Shown here one piece after another: positions 1-6,890 of a DNA stretch of 12,418 bases. Source of the stretch: Verrucomicrobiota bacterium (GTDB taxonomy: Bacteria > Verrucomicrobiota > Verrucomicrobiia > Limisphaerales > DSYF01); assembly GCA_025457725.1 (NCBI GenBank), contig JALOTU010000058.1, positions 1 through 12,418 on the forward strand, written 5' to 3'. Made by a program: the position numbers and the translations under genes. Positions within the stretch are counted from its first letter, which is position 1. Every line of letters begins with the position of its first letter. The notes under the pieces are model-generated. The model worked only from the letters and a program-made list of their open reading frames with translations, searched no databases and was not told where the DNA came from.

Positions 1-597
1 CGCTGCGGCGTCGTTGGAGAGGTGGCCATGTCGGCCGAGGATGCGTTGTTTGAGGCTCCACGGGCGCCGCAGGTCGTCCTGCAGCAGTTTGAGATCATGA
101 TTCGCCTCCAGCATCAGCACATTGGCGCAACGGACCCGCTCGATCACCAGTTTGGTGGCATGGCCGAGGTCGGTGAGGAAACCAATGTTCCCCGCGTCCG
201 TCCGCAACAGGAAACCCACGGGATCCTGGGCGTCATGGGGGATGCTGAAGCTGTCCACGCGGATGTCGCCGATCTCAAAGCTGGCCCCCGATTCAAACAC
301 GCGTCCGTCGAACCGCACCTGCTTTTGAAACTCGAGCTCGTCGAGCGTCAGGCGGTTGGCATAAACCGGAATGCCCAGACGATGGGCAATGAGAGGCAGG
401 CCCTGGACATGGTCGCCGTGCTCATGTGTGATGAGGATTGCGGTCAGATTCTCGGGGGTGCGCCCGATGCTGGCCAGGCGCTGGCGGATCTGGCGGGCGC
501 TGAACCCGGCATCGATCAGCAGCCGGGTCTCCGAGGTCTCCACATAGGCGCAGTTGCCTCCGGAACCGCTTCCCAAGATGGTTATGCTGCACGGCAC
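1..597 (-). CDS. MBL-fold metallohydrolase, YycJ/WalJ type (3' end outside window)
   Basis: This is a metallo-beta-lactamase-fold hydrolase. Relatives (YycJ/WalJ) are cytoplasmic two-metal phosphodiesterases or exonucleases linked to DNA or cell-wall maintenance; the exact substrate here is unknown. The 199 residues present begin with a GSGSGGNCAYVE strand and an LLIDAGFS segment. The metal-binding motif THEHGDH follows (H58, H60, D62, H63), then PHDAQDPVGF with a ligand-type H121, TDLG with D143, EANHD near 164-168 and GHLSN at 191-195. This order is typical of the YycJ branch. The start is GTG at 597: an in-frame TAA lies three codons upstream, so no longer form is possible, and AAGG sits about ten bases before it. 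The frame is open through base 1, so the C-terminus lies outside the window. It diverges from rpoN, and a sigma-54-like promoter lies about 130 bp upstream. The family call is secure; the physiological role is inferred. Confidence 0.9.
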   Translation of the reverse strand, partial: MPCSITILGSGSGGNCAYVETSETRLLIDAGFSARQIRQRLASIGRTPENLTAILITHEHGDHVQGLPLIAHRLGIPVYANRLTLDELEFQKQVRFDGRVFESGASFEIGDIRVDSFSIPHDAQDPVGFLLRTDAGNIGFLTDLGHATKLVIERVRCANVLMLEANHDLKLLQDDLRRPWSLKQRILGRHGHLSNDAAA

Positions 598-729
598 GCC
601 CCGACCTTAGAAACGCTTCCTGACAGGAGCAACGATTATTCAGATGGCCGGAGGCAGGCGGGGGCGTTCGGGACCAAGAGGAAGGCGTCAACCACGGAAG
701 ACAGTCAATTGTAGCCAGTTGTAATTTGA

Positions 730-745
730 AGCGAAAGTCGTGCCA
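730..745 (-). promoter_or_regulatory. Candidate sigma-54 (-24/-12) promoter facing the MBL hydrolase gene
   Basis: Read on the minus strand, the site is TGGCACG-N4-TCGCT. The -24 element TGGCACG is perfect. The essential GG and GC dinucleotides are separated by exactly ten bases, as sigma-54 requires. The -12 element differs from TTGCW only at its second T. Transcription would start near 718-720 and run toward the hydrolase start at 597. No activator (enhancer) site was identified. The site lies in the divergent gap shared with rpoN itself. Confidence 0.45.
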
Positions 746-753
746 CTTTTTGC

Positions 754-781
754 TTGAAGCCGGGGGGTGTGCCCGTAGATT
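754..781 (+). promoter_or_regulatory. Possible sigma-70-type promoter of rpoN
   Basis: TTGAAG at 754-759 and TAGATT at 776-781 are separated by 16 bases, a weak but acceptable match to a housekeeping promoter. The -10 box would end only six bases before the rpoN ATG at 788, giving a leaderless or nearly leaderless transcript. That fits the absence of a clear ribosome-binding site there. The call rests on sequence resemblance only. Confidence 0.25.
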
Positions 782-787
782 GGGGCC

Positions 788-2284
788 ATGAGTCAAGGGT
801 TGTCCTTACAAACGCGCCTGACCCAGAGCTTGGTCCTGGCGCCACAGTTGCAACAGTCGCTCGCTTTGCTGCAGGCGCCGACGCTGGAGTTGAAGGCGTT
901 GGTGGAGCAGGAGCTGCAGCAGAATCCGGTGTTGGAGGAGGAGGAGGTCGGGGAACATGAGGCGCGCGAAAATGGTGAACGCGATGATGCGCGGTCCGAG
1001 GCGGCTGATCCCAGTGAACCGCCGTCCGACCTCAACGTCGACAACACCTCGGAAGCATCCGAGGGCGAGCCGGTGGATGATTTTGATGCCGAGTTTGAGA
1101 AGCTGGCGCAGCTGGACCAGGAGTGGCGGGATCATTTCGCCCAGACCAACATCCCCATGCGACCCTCGGCCGAGGACGAGGAGCGGCGCCAGTTCATGTT
1201 TGATTCGCTCGTGGCCGCCACCTCCCTCCAGGATTCCCTGATGGAGCAGGTGCGCAACTCCGAGCTGCCCGAAAGTGATTGGAGCCTCGCCGAGCTGATC
1301 ATCGGGAACATTGATGATCAGGGCTATCTCAAGGCGACGACCGAGGAGATGTCCATGTCCACGGGGGTGCCAGCCGAGACCATCGACCGCGTCATTCGTG
1401 TCATTCAGACCTTTGAACCTCCCGGGGTTTCCGCCCGCGATCTGAGGGAGTGCCTGCTGCTGCAAATTGAGCGGGCTGGCGAACAGAAGACGCTGGAGTA
1501 TCGCATCGTGCGCGACCACATGGAGGCCCTGGGGAAACGGCGCATTCCTGAAATCGCCCGTGCGACCGGGACGGAAGTGGACGAGGTGCAGGATGCGCTG
1601 GAGAATATCGGCAAGCTGGAGCCGCGGCCCGGGCGTGCGTTCACCCCGGAAAACCAACAGTATGTTCTGCCCGAGGTGTTCGTGCAGCGGGTGGGCGACG
1701 ATTACGTGGTGAGCACGAACAACGAACAGATCCCCCACCTGCGCATCAGCAACACCTACAAGGATCTCATGGCCACAAGCCGAAATGAGCCCGAGGTGCG
1801 CAATTACATCCGGGAGAAGATTCGCGCCGGGAAGTTCCTCATCAAGAGCCTGCAGCAACGCCAGTCCACCATCGCCAACATCGCGCGGGAAATCGTGCAT
1901 CGGCAGCGCGATTTCATGGAAAAGGGAGTGTCGGCGCTCAAGCCGCTTACCATGGTGCAGGTGGCGGAGGTGGTGGGGGTGCATGAAACCACAGTCAGCC
2001 GGGCGGTGTCGGGCAAGTACATGCAGACGCCCCAGGGACTGTTCGAGATGAAGTATTTCTTCACCGCCGGCATCTCCACGGATTCCGGGGACGGCATGTC
2101 CAACACGAGCGTGAAGGACATGATCCAGGAGATCTTCGCCAAGGAAAACACCAGCAAGCCCCTGTCCGATCAGGAGGTGGTGAAGATGCTCAAGGAGAAG
2201 GGGATCGTGATCGCCCGACGAACAGTGGCCAAATACCGCAGCGAACTCAACATCCTGCCTTCCAATCTCCGGAAGGTTTACTGA
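788..2284 (+). CDS. rpoN: RNA polymerase sigma-54 factor
   Basis: The product is sigma-54, which directs core RNA polymerase to -24/-12 promoters that open only with an AAA+ activator. At 498 residues it has the family's usual length. Region I is the Gln/Leu-rich segment at about 1-50 (LVLAPQLQQSLALLQ). An acidic region II follows at 50-115, rich in Glu and Asp. The core-binding region occupies roughly 125-370. The helix-turn-helix that reads the -12 element is at about 387-408 (VQVAEVVGVHETTVSRAV). The RpoN box ARRTVAKYR at 476-484 reads the -24 element. The ATG at 788 places region I at the N-terminus, but no good Shine-Dalgarno sequence precedes it. The usual neighbours lptB, hpf and ptsN are absent. 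Its TGA overlaps the convergent def stop by seven bases, so no terminator fits between them. Confidence 0.98.
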   Translation: MSQGLSLQTRLTQSLVLAPQLQQSLALLQAPTLELKALVEQELQQNPVLEEEEVGEHEARENGERDDARSEAADPSEPPSDLNVDNTSEASEGEPVDDFDAEFEKLAQLDQEWRDHFAQTNIPMRPSAEDEERRQFMFDSLVAATSLQDSLMEQVRNSELPESDWSLAELIIGNIDDQGYLKATTEEMSMSTGVPAETIDRVIRVIQTFEPPGVSARDLRECLLLQIERAGEQKTLEYRIVRDHMEALGKRRIPEIARATGTEVDEVQDALENIGKLEPRPGRAFTPENQQYVLPEVFVQRVGDDYVVSTNNEQIPHLRISNTYKDLMATSRNEPEVRNYIREKIRAGKFLIKSLQQRQSTIANIAREIVHRQRDFMEKGVSALKPLTMVQVAEVVGVHETTVSRAVSGKYMQTPQGLFEMKYFFTAGISTDSGDGMSNTSVKDMIQEIFAKENTSKPLSDQEVVKMLKEKGIVIARRTVAKYRSELNILPSNLRKVY

Positions 2285-2850
2285 GGTTTTGGCAGCGACG
2301 CCCGTGTGTTCGCTTGCAGCGCATCCAGGTCCGGCTGGAGCTTGCTCTTGTCGGCGGCGCTCATGCGGTCGATGAACAGGATGCCGTTGAGGTGATCGAC
2401 CTCGTGCTGCACCGCACGGGCCAATAAGCCGCCGCAGCGAAAGGCAAGGAGGTTCCCGTCTGCGTCCTGCGCCTGTACCTCCACCGCACCGGGCCGGGTG
2501 ATGTCGGCGAACAGTTCCGGAAAACTGAGGCAGCCTTCCGGGCCGGTCTCAGCCTCCCCAACCGGGGTCACTGTGGGATTGATCAGGACCAGGGGCATCA
2601 GCTCGTTGGGATCGACCCGGCTCCCGTCCCGCTCCGCCCAGGAAGGGCGGTCGGTGACTTCGCGCACATCAATCACCGTCAATTGCAGGGCCTGGCCGAT
2701 CTGCTGCGCGGCCAGCCCCACCCCGTTATGGGCCTCCATGCTTTCGAGCATATCCCCAATCAGGCGGGTGATCTCGGGTGAAACAAAGTCGATGCGGGCC
2801 CCTTTCTGTCGGAGCACCGGGTGGCCATACATGACAATGGGCAGAACCAT
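2278..2850 (-). CDS. def: Peptide deformylase
   Basis: The product removes the N-formyl group from the initiator methionine of new proteins, a co-translational cytoplasmic step. All three signature motifs are present in the 190-residue product: GVGLAAQQ at 43-50, EGCLS at 105-109 with metal ligand C107, and QHEVDH at 148-153 with ligands H149 and H153 and catalytic E150. A slightly long loop at about 64-85, between strands, precedes the LINP segment. An in-frame upstream extension of 42 residues exists but lies inside the kinase gene and resembles no deformylase. The ATG at 2850, giving MVLPIVMYGHPVLR, is therefore preferred. It begins eight bases after the kinase stop, so the two are probably co-transcribed and translationally coupled. 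The usual partner fmt is not in the window. Confidence 0.96.
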   Translation of the reverse strand: MVLPIVMYGHPVLRQKGARIDFVSPEITRLIGDMLESMEAHNGVGLAAQQIGQALQLTVIDVREVTDRPSWAERDGSRVDPNELMPLVLINPTVTPVGEAETGPEGCLSFPELFADITRPGAVEVQAQDADGNLLAFRCGGLLARAVQHEVDHLNGILFIDRMSAADKSKLQPDLDALQANTRASLPKPQ

Positions 2851-2858
2851 GAGCAGTC

Positions 2859-3992
2859 TCAGTTGTCCGGTTTGAGTTCTTTTTCCGGCCAGTGCCGGAG
2901 CAGGTGGATCAGATCCTGAAGCGATGGGCTCCGGGCATTTCGCACATAGAAGCCGCTGGTCGCGACTCCGGCCCACAGGCTGAGTTCATTCGACAACCCC
3001 AGCAGTCGCGCGAGGCAGAATCCGGCGTTGAAATGATCCCCCGCGCCGGTGGTGATGCGCGGCTTGGCCGTGAACGGACCGTCGACAGCTGCGGACCCGG
3101 TTGCATCGGCGGCGACCGCGCAGCGGACCGGATGGATGACGACGGTCTCCACCTGGATCTGATCGCGAATGGTCCGCGCCCTGAGGGCCAGGGCGGTGTC
3201 GGAGGCGTCCGACACATCCAGGTCGAGGATTCTCCCGATCTCTGTCGATTCCTTCTCGTTCAGGCCAAGGATGACATTGAAGTGCGACTGAAAATCACCC
3301 ACCAGCTTCAGCGCCTGCCGGATGTCCGCGGCGGTCCGTTTCTCGGGATCGGCAAGATCGACGAACAGCAGCCGGCGATCGCCCTTTAGCCGCGGGGCAA
3401 TGTCTCGCTGAATGGCCTCCCAAATGTCGCTCATGGCCGTCAGCATGGTCCAGTTCACGAAGCAAATCAGGCGGGCAGCCGACAGGCTGTCCTCGAGCTT
3501 CTGTGCGCCGAATCGTGAGAGCAGGTTGTCCCAATTCACATCCCGGAGCGAGGCGTGTTTGCCCACCATCACCTTCCCGTCCTCGAACTCGAGGGCGTCG
3601 GTCAGGCCGGGTTCGGCGATGGAATGCACCTGAGCGCGATCCGAGAATTCCTGGAAGATCGGGTGCAAAACGGGATAGCCGAGGTTGCCAAGGTAGGTCA
3701 CACCCAGATCGAAGCTCGCCAGCGCGTTGGCCATGATCGGTCCGTTGCCGCCCAGCTTCACGAGCTGGCTGACCAGCTCGATGTTCGTGCTCTTGCCCGA
3801 GGCATCCGCCAGACGCTGGGCGAACCGGGCGATGGTGGGCAGGCGCGTATAGCTGGTGGCGTTCTCCCGTTTGTCCACGACGTGAAAGATCTCGTCCACA
3901 AACCCGTCCAGCCCGACGAACACGTTAAATTGGGATGCCCGCGCCCCGGCGTGTTCAAGCCGGGAGGCGGTTTCATAGCGGGGATCACTCAT
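2859..3992 (-). CDS. PfkB-family (ribokinase-like) carbohydrate kinase
   Basis: This is an ATP-dependent kinase of the ribokinase/PfkB superfamily, probably acting on a sugar or nucleoside; the substrate cannot be told from sequence. The 377-residue protein shows the N-terminal substrate-lid segment VGLDGFVDE (27-34), the glycine-rich LGGNGPIMANAL (80-91), and the N-x-x-E magnesium/ATP motif in LNEKE (N245, E248). The C-terminal signature TTGAGDHFNAGF (314-325) carries the catalytic base D319. Upstream codons in the same frame overlap parB, so the ATG at 3992 (MSDPRYETASR) is chosen. GGAAGG lies about 18 bases before it, somewhat far for a ribosome-binding site. It sits 34 bases after parB and 8 before def, which suggests an operon. 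Membership of the family is clear; the pathway is not. Confidence 0.88.
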   Translation of the reverse strand: MSDPRYETASRLEHAGARASQFNVFVGLDGFVDEIFHVVDKRENATSYTRLPTIARFAQRLADASGKSTNIELVSQLVKLGGNGPIMANALASFDLGVTYLGNLGYPVLHPIFQEFSDRAQVHSIAEPGLTDALEFEDGKVMVGKHASLRDVNWDNLLSRFGAQKLEDSLSAARLICFVNWTMLTAMSDIWEAIQRDIAPRLKGDRRLLFVDLADPEKRTAADIRQALKLVGDFQSHFNVILGLNEKESTEIGRILDLDVSDASDTALALRARTIRDQIQVETVVIHPVRCAVAADATGSAAVDGPFTAKPRITTGAGDHFNAGFCLARLLGLSNELSLWAGVATSGFYVRNARSPSLQDLIHLLRHWPEKELKPDN

Positions 3993-4026
3993 GAGGTAAG
4001 CGGCAGGCCCTTCCAGGTTGCACTGT

Positions 4027-4947
4027 CTATTCGGCTTCCACGCCGAGGAGTTGAAGGATTCGTTCCAGTTCGTCGTCGCTGAAAAAGGAGATGTCCACAC
4101 TGCCTTTGCCGGCTTTGTAATGCAGCCGGACCTTGGTGCCGACACGTTCCCGCAGACGGTCCTCAAGTCGGGAGACGTGAGCGTCGGTTTCCGGCGCGAG
4201 ACGTTTCTTTGGTTCCCGAGGCGAGCCTTCCTGCAGGCGGGTGACCAAACCTTCGGTTTGTCTTACGTTAAGTGCCTCTTTGACAACCCGCTCGGCCGCC
4301 TTCACTTGTTGACGGGGATCGTCCAGTCCGAGAATCACCTTGGCGTGTCCCACGGACAGCCGGCTTTCCCGGACCAGCATCTGGATTGAGGGATCCAGGC
4401 GCAGCAGACGGAGGGCGTTGGCCACCGCTGCACGGCTCTTGCCCACCCGTCTGGCCACTTCCTCCTGGGTGAGCTGGAATTGTCCGACCAACTGGGAGTA
4501 GCCCTGGGCCTCTTCGATGGGGTTGAGATTCTCCCGTTGCAGGTTTTCGATCAGGGCCAGCTGCAGGACCGTGCGATCATCCGCTTCGCGTACGATTACG
4601 GGCACGGTCTTCAGGCCGACCACCTGCGCGGCCCGCCAGCGCCGCTCCCCCGCAATGAGCTCCAGTGAACTGGCGGTGCGGCGGACAATCAAAGGCTGGA
4701 CGATGCCGTTTTCGCGGATGGAAGCCGCGAGTTCCTCGATGGATTCCGGAGGGAAATCCTTTCGAGGCTGCAGCGGGCATGGTCGCACCTCATCCCACGA
4801 CACCTCCTGCACTTTTTCCCTGCCGCCGTCCTCAGACAGGGCGGTCGGTGGGCGTTCGTGTGTCGCGGGGCTGGCGGCGGGCTTCGATGTGACCGGGGGG
4901 GATCCCAACAGCGCGCCCAGCCCGCGACCCAAAGCTGGTTTCGACAT
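4027..4947 (-). CDS. parB: Chromosome-partitioning protein ParB (Spo0J family)
   Basis: The product is a ParB-type CTP-dependent DNA clamp that loads at parS sites and spreads, helping to segregate the chromosome origin. Its 306 residues begin with the conserved KPALGRGLGALLG segment, the ParA-stimulating arginine region. A variable linker follows to about 48. The ParB/Srx nucleotide-binding domain contains the PxxxQPR segment near 56-61 and GERRWRA (100-106), then ENLQRENLNPIEEA (134-147). The helix-turn-helix is at about 160-182 (TQEEVARRVGKSRAAVANAL), and a C-terminal dimerisation segment spans roughly 256-306. No parA lies directly upstream; the preceding codirectional gene is a YlbF-like protein, 90 bases away. 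TTGACA stands at the complement of 4978-4983, but no good -10 box follows it. No parS was found. Confidence 0.95.
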   Translation of the reverse strand: MSKPALGRGLGALLGSPPVTSKPAASPATHERPPTALSEDGGREKVQEVSWDEVRPCPLQPRKDFPPESIEELAASIRENGIVQPLIVRRTASSLELIAGERRWRAAQVVGLKTVPVIVREADDRTVLQLALIENLQRENLNPIEEAQGYSQLVGQFQLTQEEVARRVGKSRAAVANALRLLRLDPSIQMLVRESRLSVGHAKVILGLDDPRQQVKAAERVVKEALNVRQTEGLVTRLQEGSPREPKKRLAPETDAHVSRLEDRLRERVGTKVRLHYKAGKGSVDISFFSDDELERILQLLGVEAE

Positions 4948-5037
4948 GACTTCAGCTTGGCCGATTCATCAAACCCTTGTCAACGTGAAGCGAAGTGGGG
5001 CAGGGCAGCCGACGCTTGTGGTTGACGCCGTTGGCGC

Positions 5038-5448
5038 TCAGTGATGGCAGCCGCACCCGTGGCCGCAGCTCCCCTCGAGATCCTCCTCGGTTGGCACGCG
5101 GCCCAGTTCAAGCGTTTTCCCGACAAAATCATGGATGGACTTCTGCAGATGGTGGAGGTCGTCCTGCGCCTGGAAGAAGGCGCTGGCGACAGGGTTTTGC
5201 ATGAGCTTGTCGCGGTCGGCCTCGAAGGCGCTGATTTCCTCGCCCGAGAGGGGGAGCGATTTCTCCTGCTTGGCCTGCAAGGCCTGGCCTTGGGTGGCGA
5301 CCTTCTCGTATTGCGCCTTGGCCTCGTCGTTGATCATAAACTGATCGATACGAAGGCGGATGTCCTGCATGGCCGGTTCGTCAATGATGGCCTGGCAGAG
5401 TTCACGGGTCTTTGCGAGAATGGCTTCGTTTTGGGTAATGGCGGACAT
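5038..5448 (-). CDS. YlbF/YmcA-family protein with Cys/His-rich tail
   Basis: This is a small helical protein (136 residues) that resembles the YlbF/YmcA family. In Bacillus those proteins form a complex with YaaT that affects RNase Y-dependent RNA processing and carries iron-sulfur clusters. The body (about 1-120) is predicted to be almost all alpha-helical and is rich in Gln, Glu and Ala, with the family-like pattern of a conserved N-terminal helix followed by a long amphipathic one. The last nine residues read CGHGCGCHH (C128, H130, C132, C134, H135, H136), an apparent metal- or cluster-binding tail. The ATG at 5448 lacks a Shine-Dalgarno sequence. It lies just upstream of parB on the same strand and diverges from hypA. 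Family assignment is moderate and the role is not established. Confidence 0.68.
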   Translation of the reverse strand: MSAITQNEAILAKTRELCQAIIDEPAMQDIRLRIDQFMINDEAKAQYEKVATQGQALQAKQEKSLPLSGEEISAFEADRDKLMQNPVASAFFQAQDDLHHLQKSIHDFVGKTLELGRVPTEEDLEGSCGHGCGCHH

Positions 5449-5640
5449 GTCAAAATAGGATGATCTGTGCGCTGCTGCGTTTAAATGGCTTCAAGGTCAT
5501 GGCGTGGCGGAATTTCCACGAAATCGGGCGCAACGCCGAACCCAAGTGTTTACCAGGCGGGCGCTGAGTGCAACCGTTGTTTCCCGGCCGCAGCCTGATT
5601 TTCCCAGGCAACCGTTCGCATCCTGCTGGCTGCTGCGACC

Positions 5641-5668
5641 TTGACCCTCCTTTCCAGTAGTCTAGTTT
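5641..5668 (+). promoter_or_regulatory. Candidate hypAB promoter
   Basis: TTGACC (5641-5646) and TAGTTT (5663-5668) are separated by 16 bases in the 258-bp divergent gap. This gives a reasonable housekeeping-type promoter starting about 30 bases before the hypA ATG. No regulator site is evident. An imperfect inverted repeat, CGTGG-N8-CCACG at 5503-5520, lies further upstream, closer to the ylbF-like start. Confidence 0.4.
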
Positions 5669-5706
5669 GGAAGCGACGGGGCAAAACTGTCAGTAACATC
5701 CTGAGC

Positions 5707-6048
5707 ATGCACGAAGTCAGTATCATGCGATCCACCCTGGACGTGGCCGAGGACCAGGCGAGGCGGTCCGGGGCGACGCACATTCACAGCCTGCGGATGC
5801 GGATCGGGCTGTTGTCCGGGGTGGTGGCGGATGCGCTGCGGTTTGCCTTCGAGGCTTTGCGCCAAAACACCCTGGCGGCCTCCGCCCTGCTCGAGATCGA
5901 GGAGGTGCGACCGGCCTGTTGGTGTATGGATTGCCAGGCCGAATTTGAAGTGAACGATTACATCTACGAGTGCCCCCGATGCCGGCGACCCAGCGCGGAT
6001 CTGCGCCGGGGGAGGGAGATCGCACTCGTTTCATTGGAGATCAGCTGA
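5707..6048 (+). CDS. hypA: Hydrogenase nickel-insertion protein HypA
   Basis: HypA is a nickel chaperone that works with HypB to load nickel into [NiFe]-hydrogenase and, in some bacteria, urease. The protein has 113 residues, the family's standard length. It begins MHEVSIM, where the N-terminal amine and H2 form the nickel site. It carries a four-cysteine zinc knuckle: C73-x2-C76 and C89-x2-C92, within CMDC and CPRC. The reading frame extends 22 codons upstream from a TTG, but only the ATG at 5707 restores the essential MHE terminus. No strong Shine-Dalgarno sequence precedes it. One base separates its TGA from the hypB ATG, so the pair is a coupled operon. No hydrogenase structural gene and no hypCDEF lie in the window; they would have to be elsewhere. 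Confidence 0.95.
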   Translation: MHEVSIMRSTLDVAEDQARRSGATHIHSLRMRIGLLSGVVADALRFAFEALRQNTLAASALLEIEEVRPACWCMDCQAEFEVNDYIYECPRCRRPSADLRRGREIALVSLEIS

Positions 6049-6049
6049 T

Positions 6050-6877
6050 ATGTGCCAGGAATGCGGTTGCAGCCAGAAGGGTCCTTACAAAATTGACGGT
6101 CAGTCGGTCGGCGAGGTGGTGCTCACGCCGGTTGCGGCGGGAGCCTCCAGCGCTGTCGCCCATGCGCATGCCCATGGCGCGGGACATACTCACTCCCACA
6201 CGCATGCGCATGGACACGATCATTCCCATGTGCATTTGGACGTCAATCTTTCGGTCTTGGCGCAGAACGATCGGTTTGCCGAGCGCAATCGGGGTGCGTT
6301 CCAGGCCCTCGGCTTGTCCGTGCTGAACATGGTTTCCTCCCCCGGGGCCGGCAAGACGTTGCTGCTCCAAAGGACGCTCGAAGCTCTCGAGGGTAAACTG
6401 CGCGCGGCGGTGATCGTGGGCGATCTCGCGACGGAAAATGATGCCGAACGCCTTCGCACCACCACGGCTCCTGTCATTCAGATCACCACGGGGACCCTGT
6501 GCCATTTGGAGGCGGAAATGATCTCGACGGCGGTGGCCAAGCTGGATCTCAGGAATCTCGATCTGCTGATCATCGAGAATGTGGGGAATCTGGTCTGTCC
6601 GGCCTCCTTCGATCTGGGCGAAAGCACCCGCGTGGCGCTGTTGTCGACCACGGAAGGGGAGGACAAACCCCTCAAATACCCGCCCATCTTCCAGAATGCT
6701 GATGCCGTGGTGCTGACGAAAACTGACCTGGCGAAAGCGGTCGAATTCAATCGTGAAACCGCCCTCGTCAACCTGCACCGGGCCAGCCCCAAAGCCAGGC
6801 TGTTTGAGACTTCGGCCAAGACCGGGGCCGGGATGTCGGAATGGTGCGACTATCTGGTGAGATTGAGGGCCGGTTGA
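6050..6877 (+). CDS. hypB: Hydrogenase nickel-incorporation GTPase HypB
   Basis: HypB is a cytoplasmic GTPase that stores nickel and delivers it with HypA to the hydrogenase large subunit. The 275-residue product starts with MCQECGC (C2, C5, C7), the high-affinity nickel site found in many HypB proteins. A histidine-rich stretch at about 38-62 has 12 His residues, mostly alternating with small or polar residues, and is probably a nickel reservoir. The GTPase domain follows: P-loop SSPGAGKT (96-103), GDLATENDAERL with D125, the metal-site pair C151-H152, a further Cys in LVCPA (C183), and the base-recognition motif KTDL (224-227). GGAGA at 6036-6040 is a good ribosome-binding site nine bases before the ATG. 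It converges with the peroxidase gene across a 13-base gap that has no convincing terminator. Confidence 0.97.
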   Translation: MCQECGCSQKGPYKIDGQSVGEVVLTPVAAGASSAVAHAHAHGAGHTHSHTHAHGHDHSHVHLDVNLSVLAQNDRFAERNRGAFQALGLSVLNMVSSPGAGKTLLLQRTLEALEGKLRAAVIVGDLATENDAERLRTTTAPVIQITTGTLCHLEAEMISTAVAKLDLRNLDLLIIENVGNLVCPASFDLGESTRVALLSTTEGEDKPLKYPPIFQNADAVVLTKTDLAKAVEFNRETALVNLHRASPKARLFETSAKTGAGMSEWCDYLVRLRAG

Positions 6878-6890
6878 GACGCAACCCCGC

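Noticed and set aside
422..796. A 124-codon minus-strand frame between rpoN and the hydrolase
   Set aside because: It overlaps the hydrolase in a different frame, lacks domain signatures and is explained by the true frame beginning at 597.
806..1984. A 392-codon open frame antisense to rpoN
   Set aside because: It is a shadow of the high-GC rpoN gene; its composition is low-complexity His/Leu/Gln with no recognisable domain, whereas the plus strand encodes clear sigma-54.
4974..4990. A parS-like sequence containing ACGTGAA just upstream of parB
   Set aside because: Only about ten of sixteen positions match the parS consensus and the left half is not symmetric, so it is not a credible ParB site.
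5091..5098. TTGGCACG, a perfect -24 sigma-54 element on the plus strand
   Set aside because: There is no -12 GC at the required spacing and it lies inside the ylbF-like coding region.
6872..6886. Small hairpin GGTTG-N5-CAACC at the hypB stop
   Set aside because: The stem has only five pairs, no T-run follows and it includes the hypB stop codon; too weak to call a terminator.
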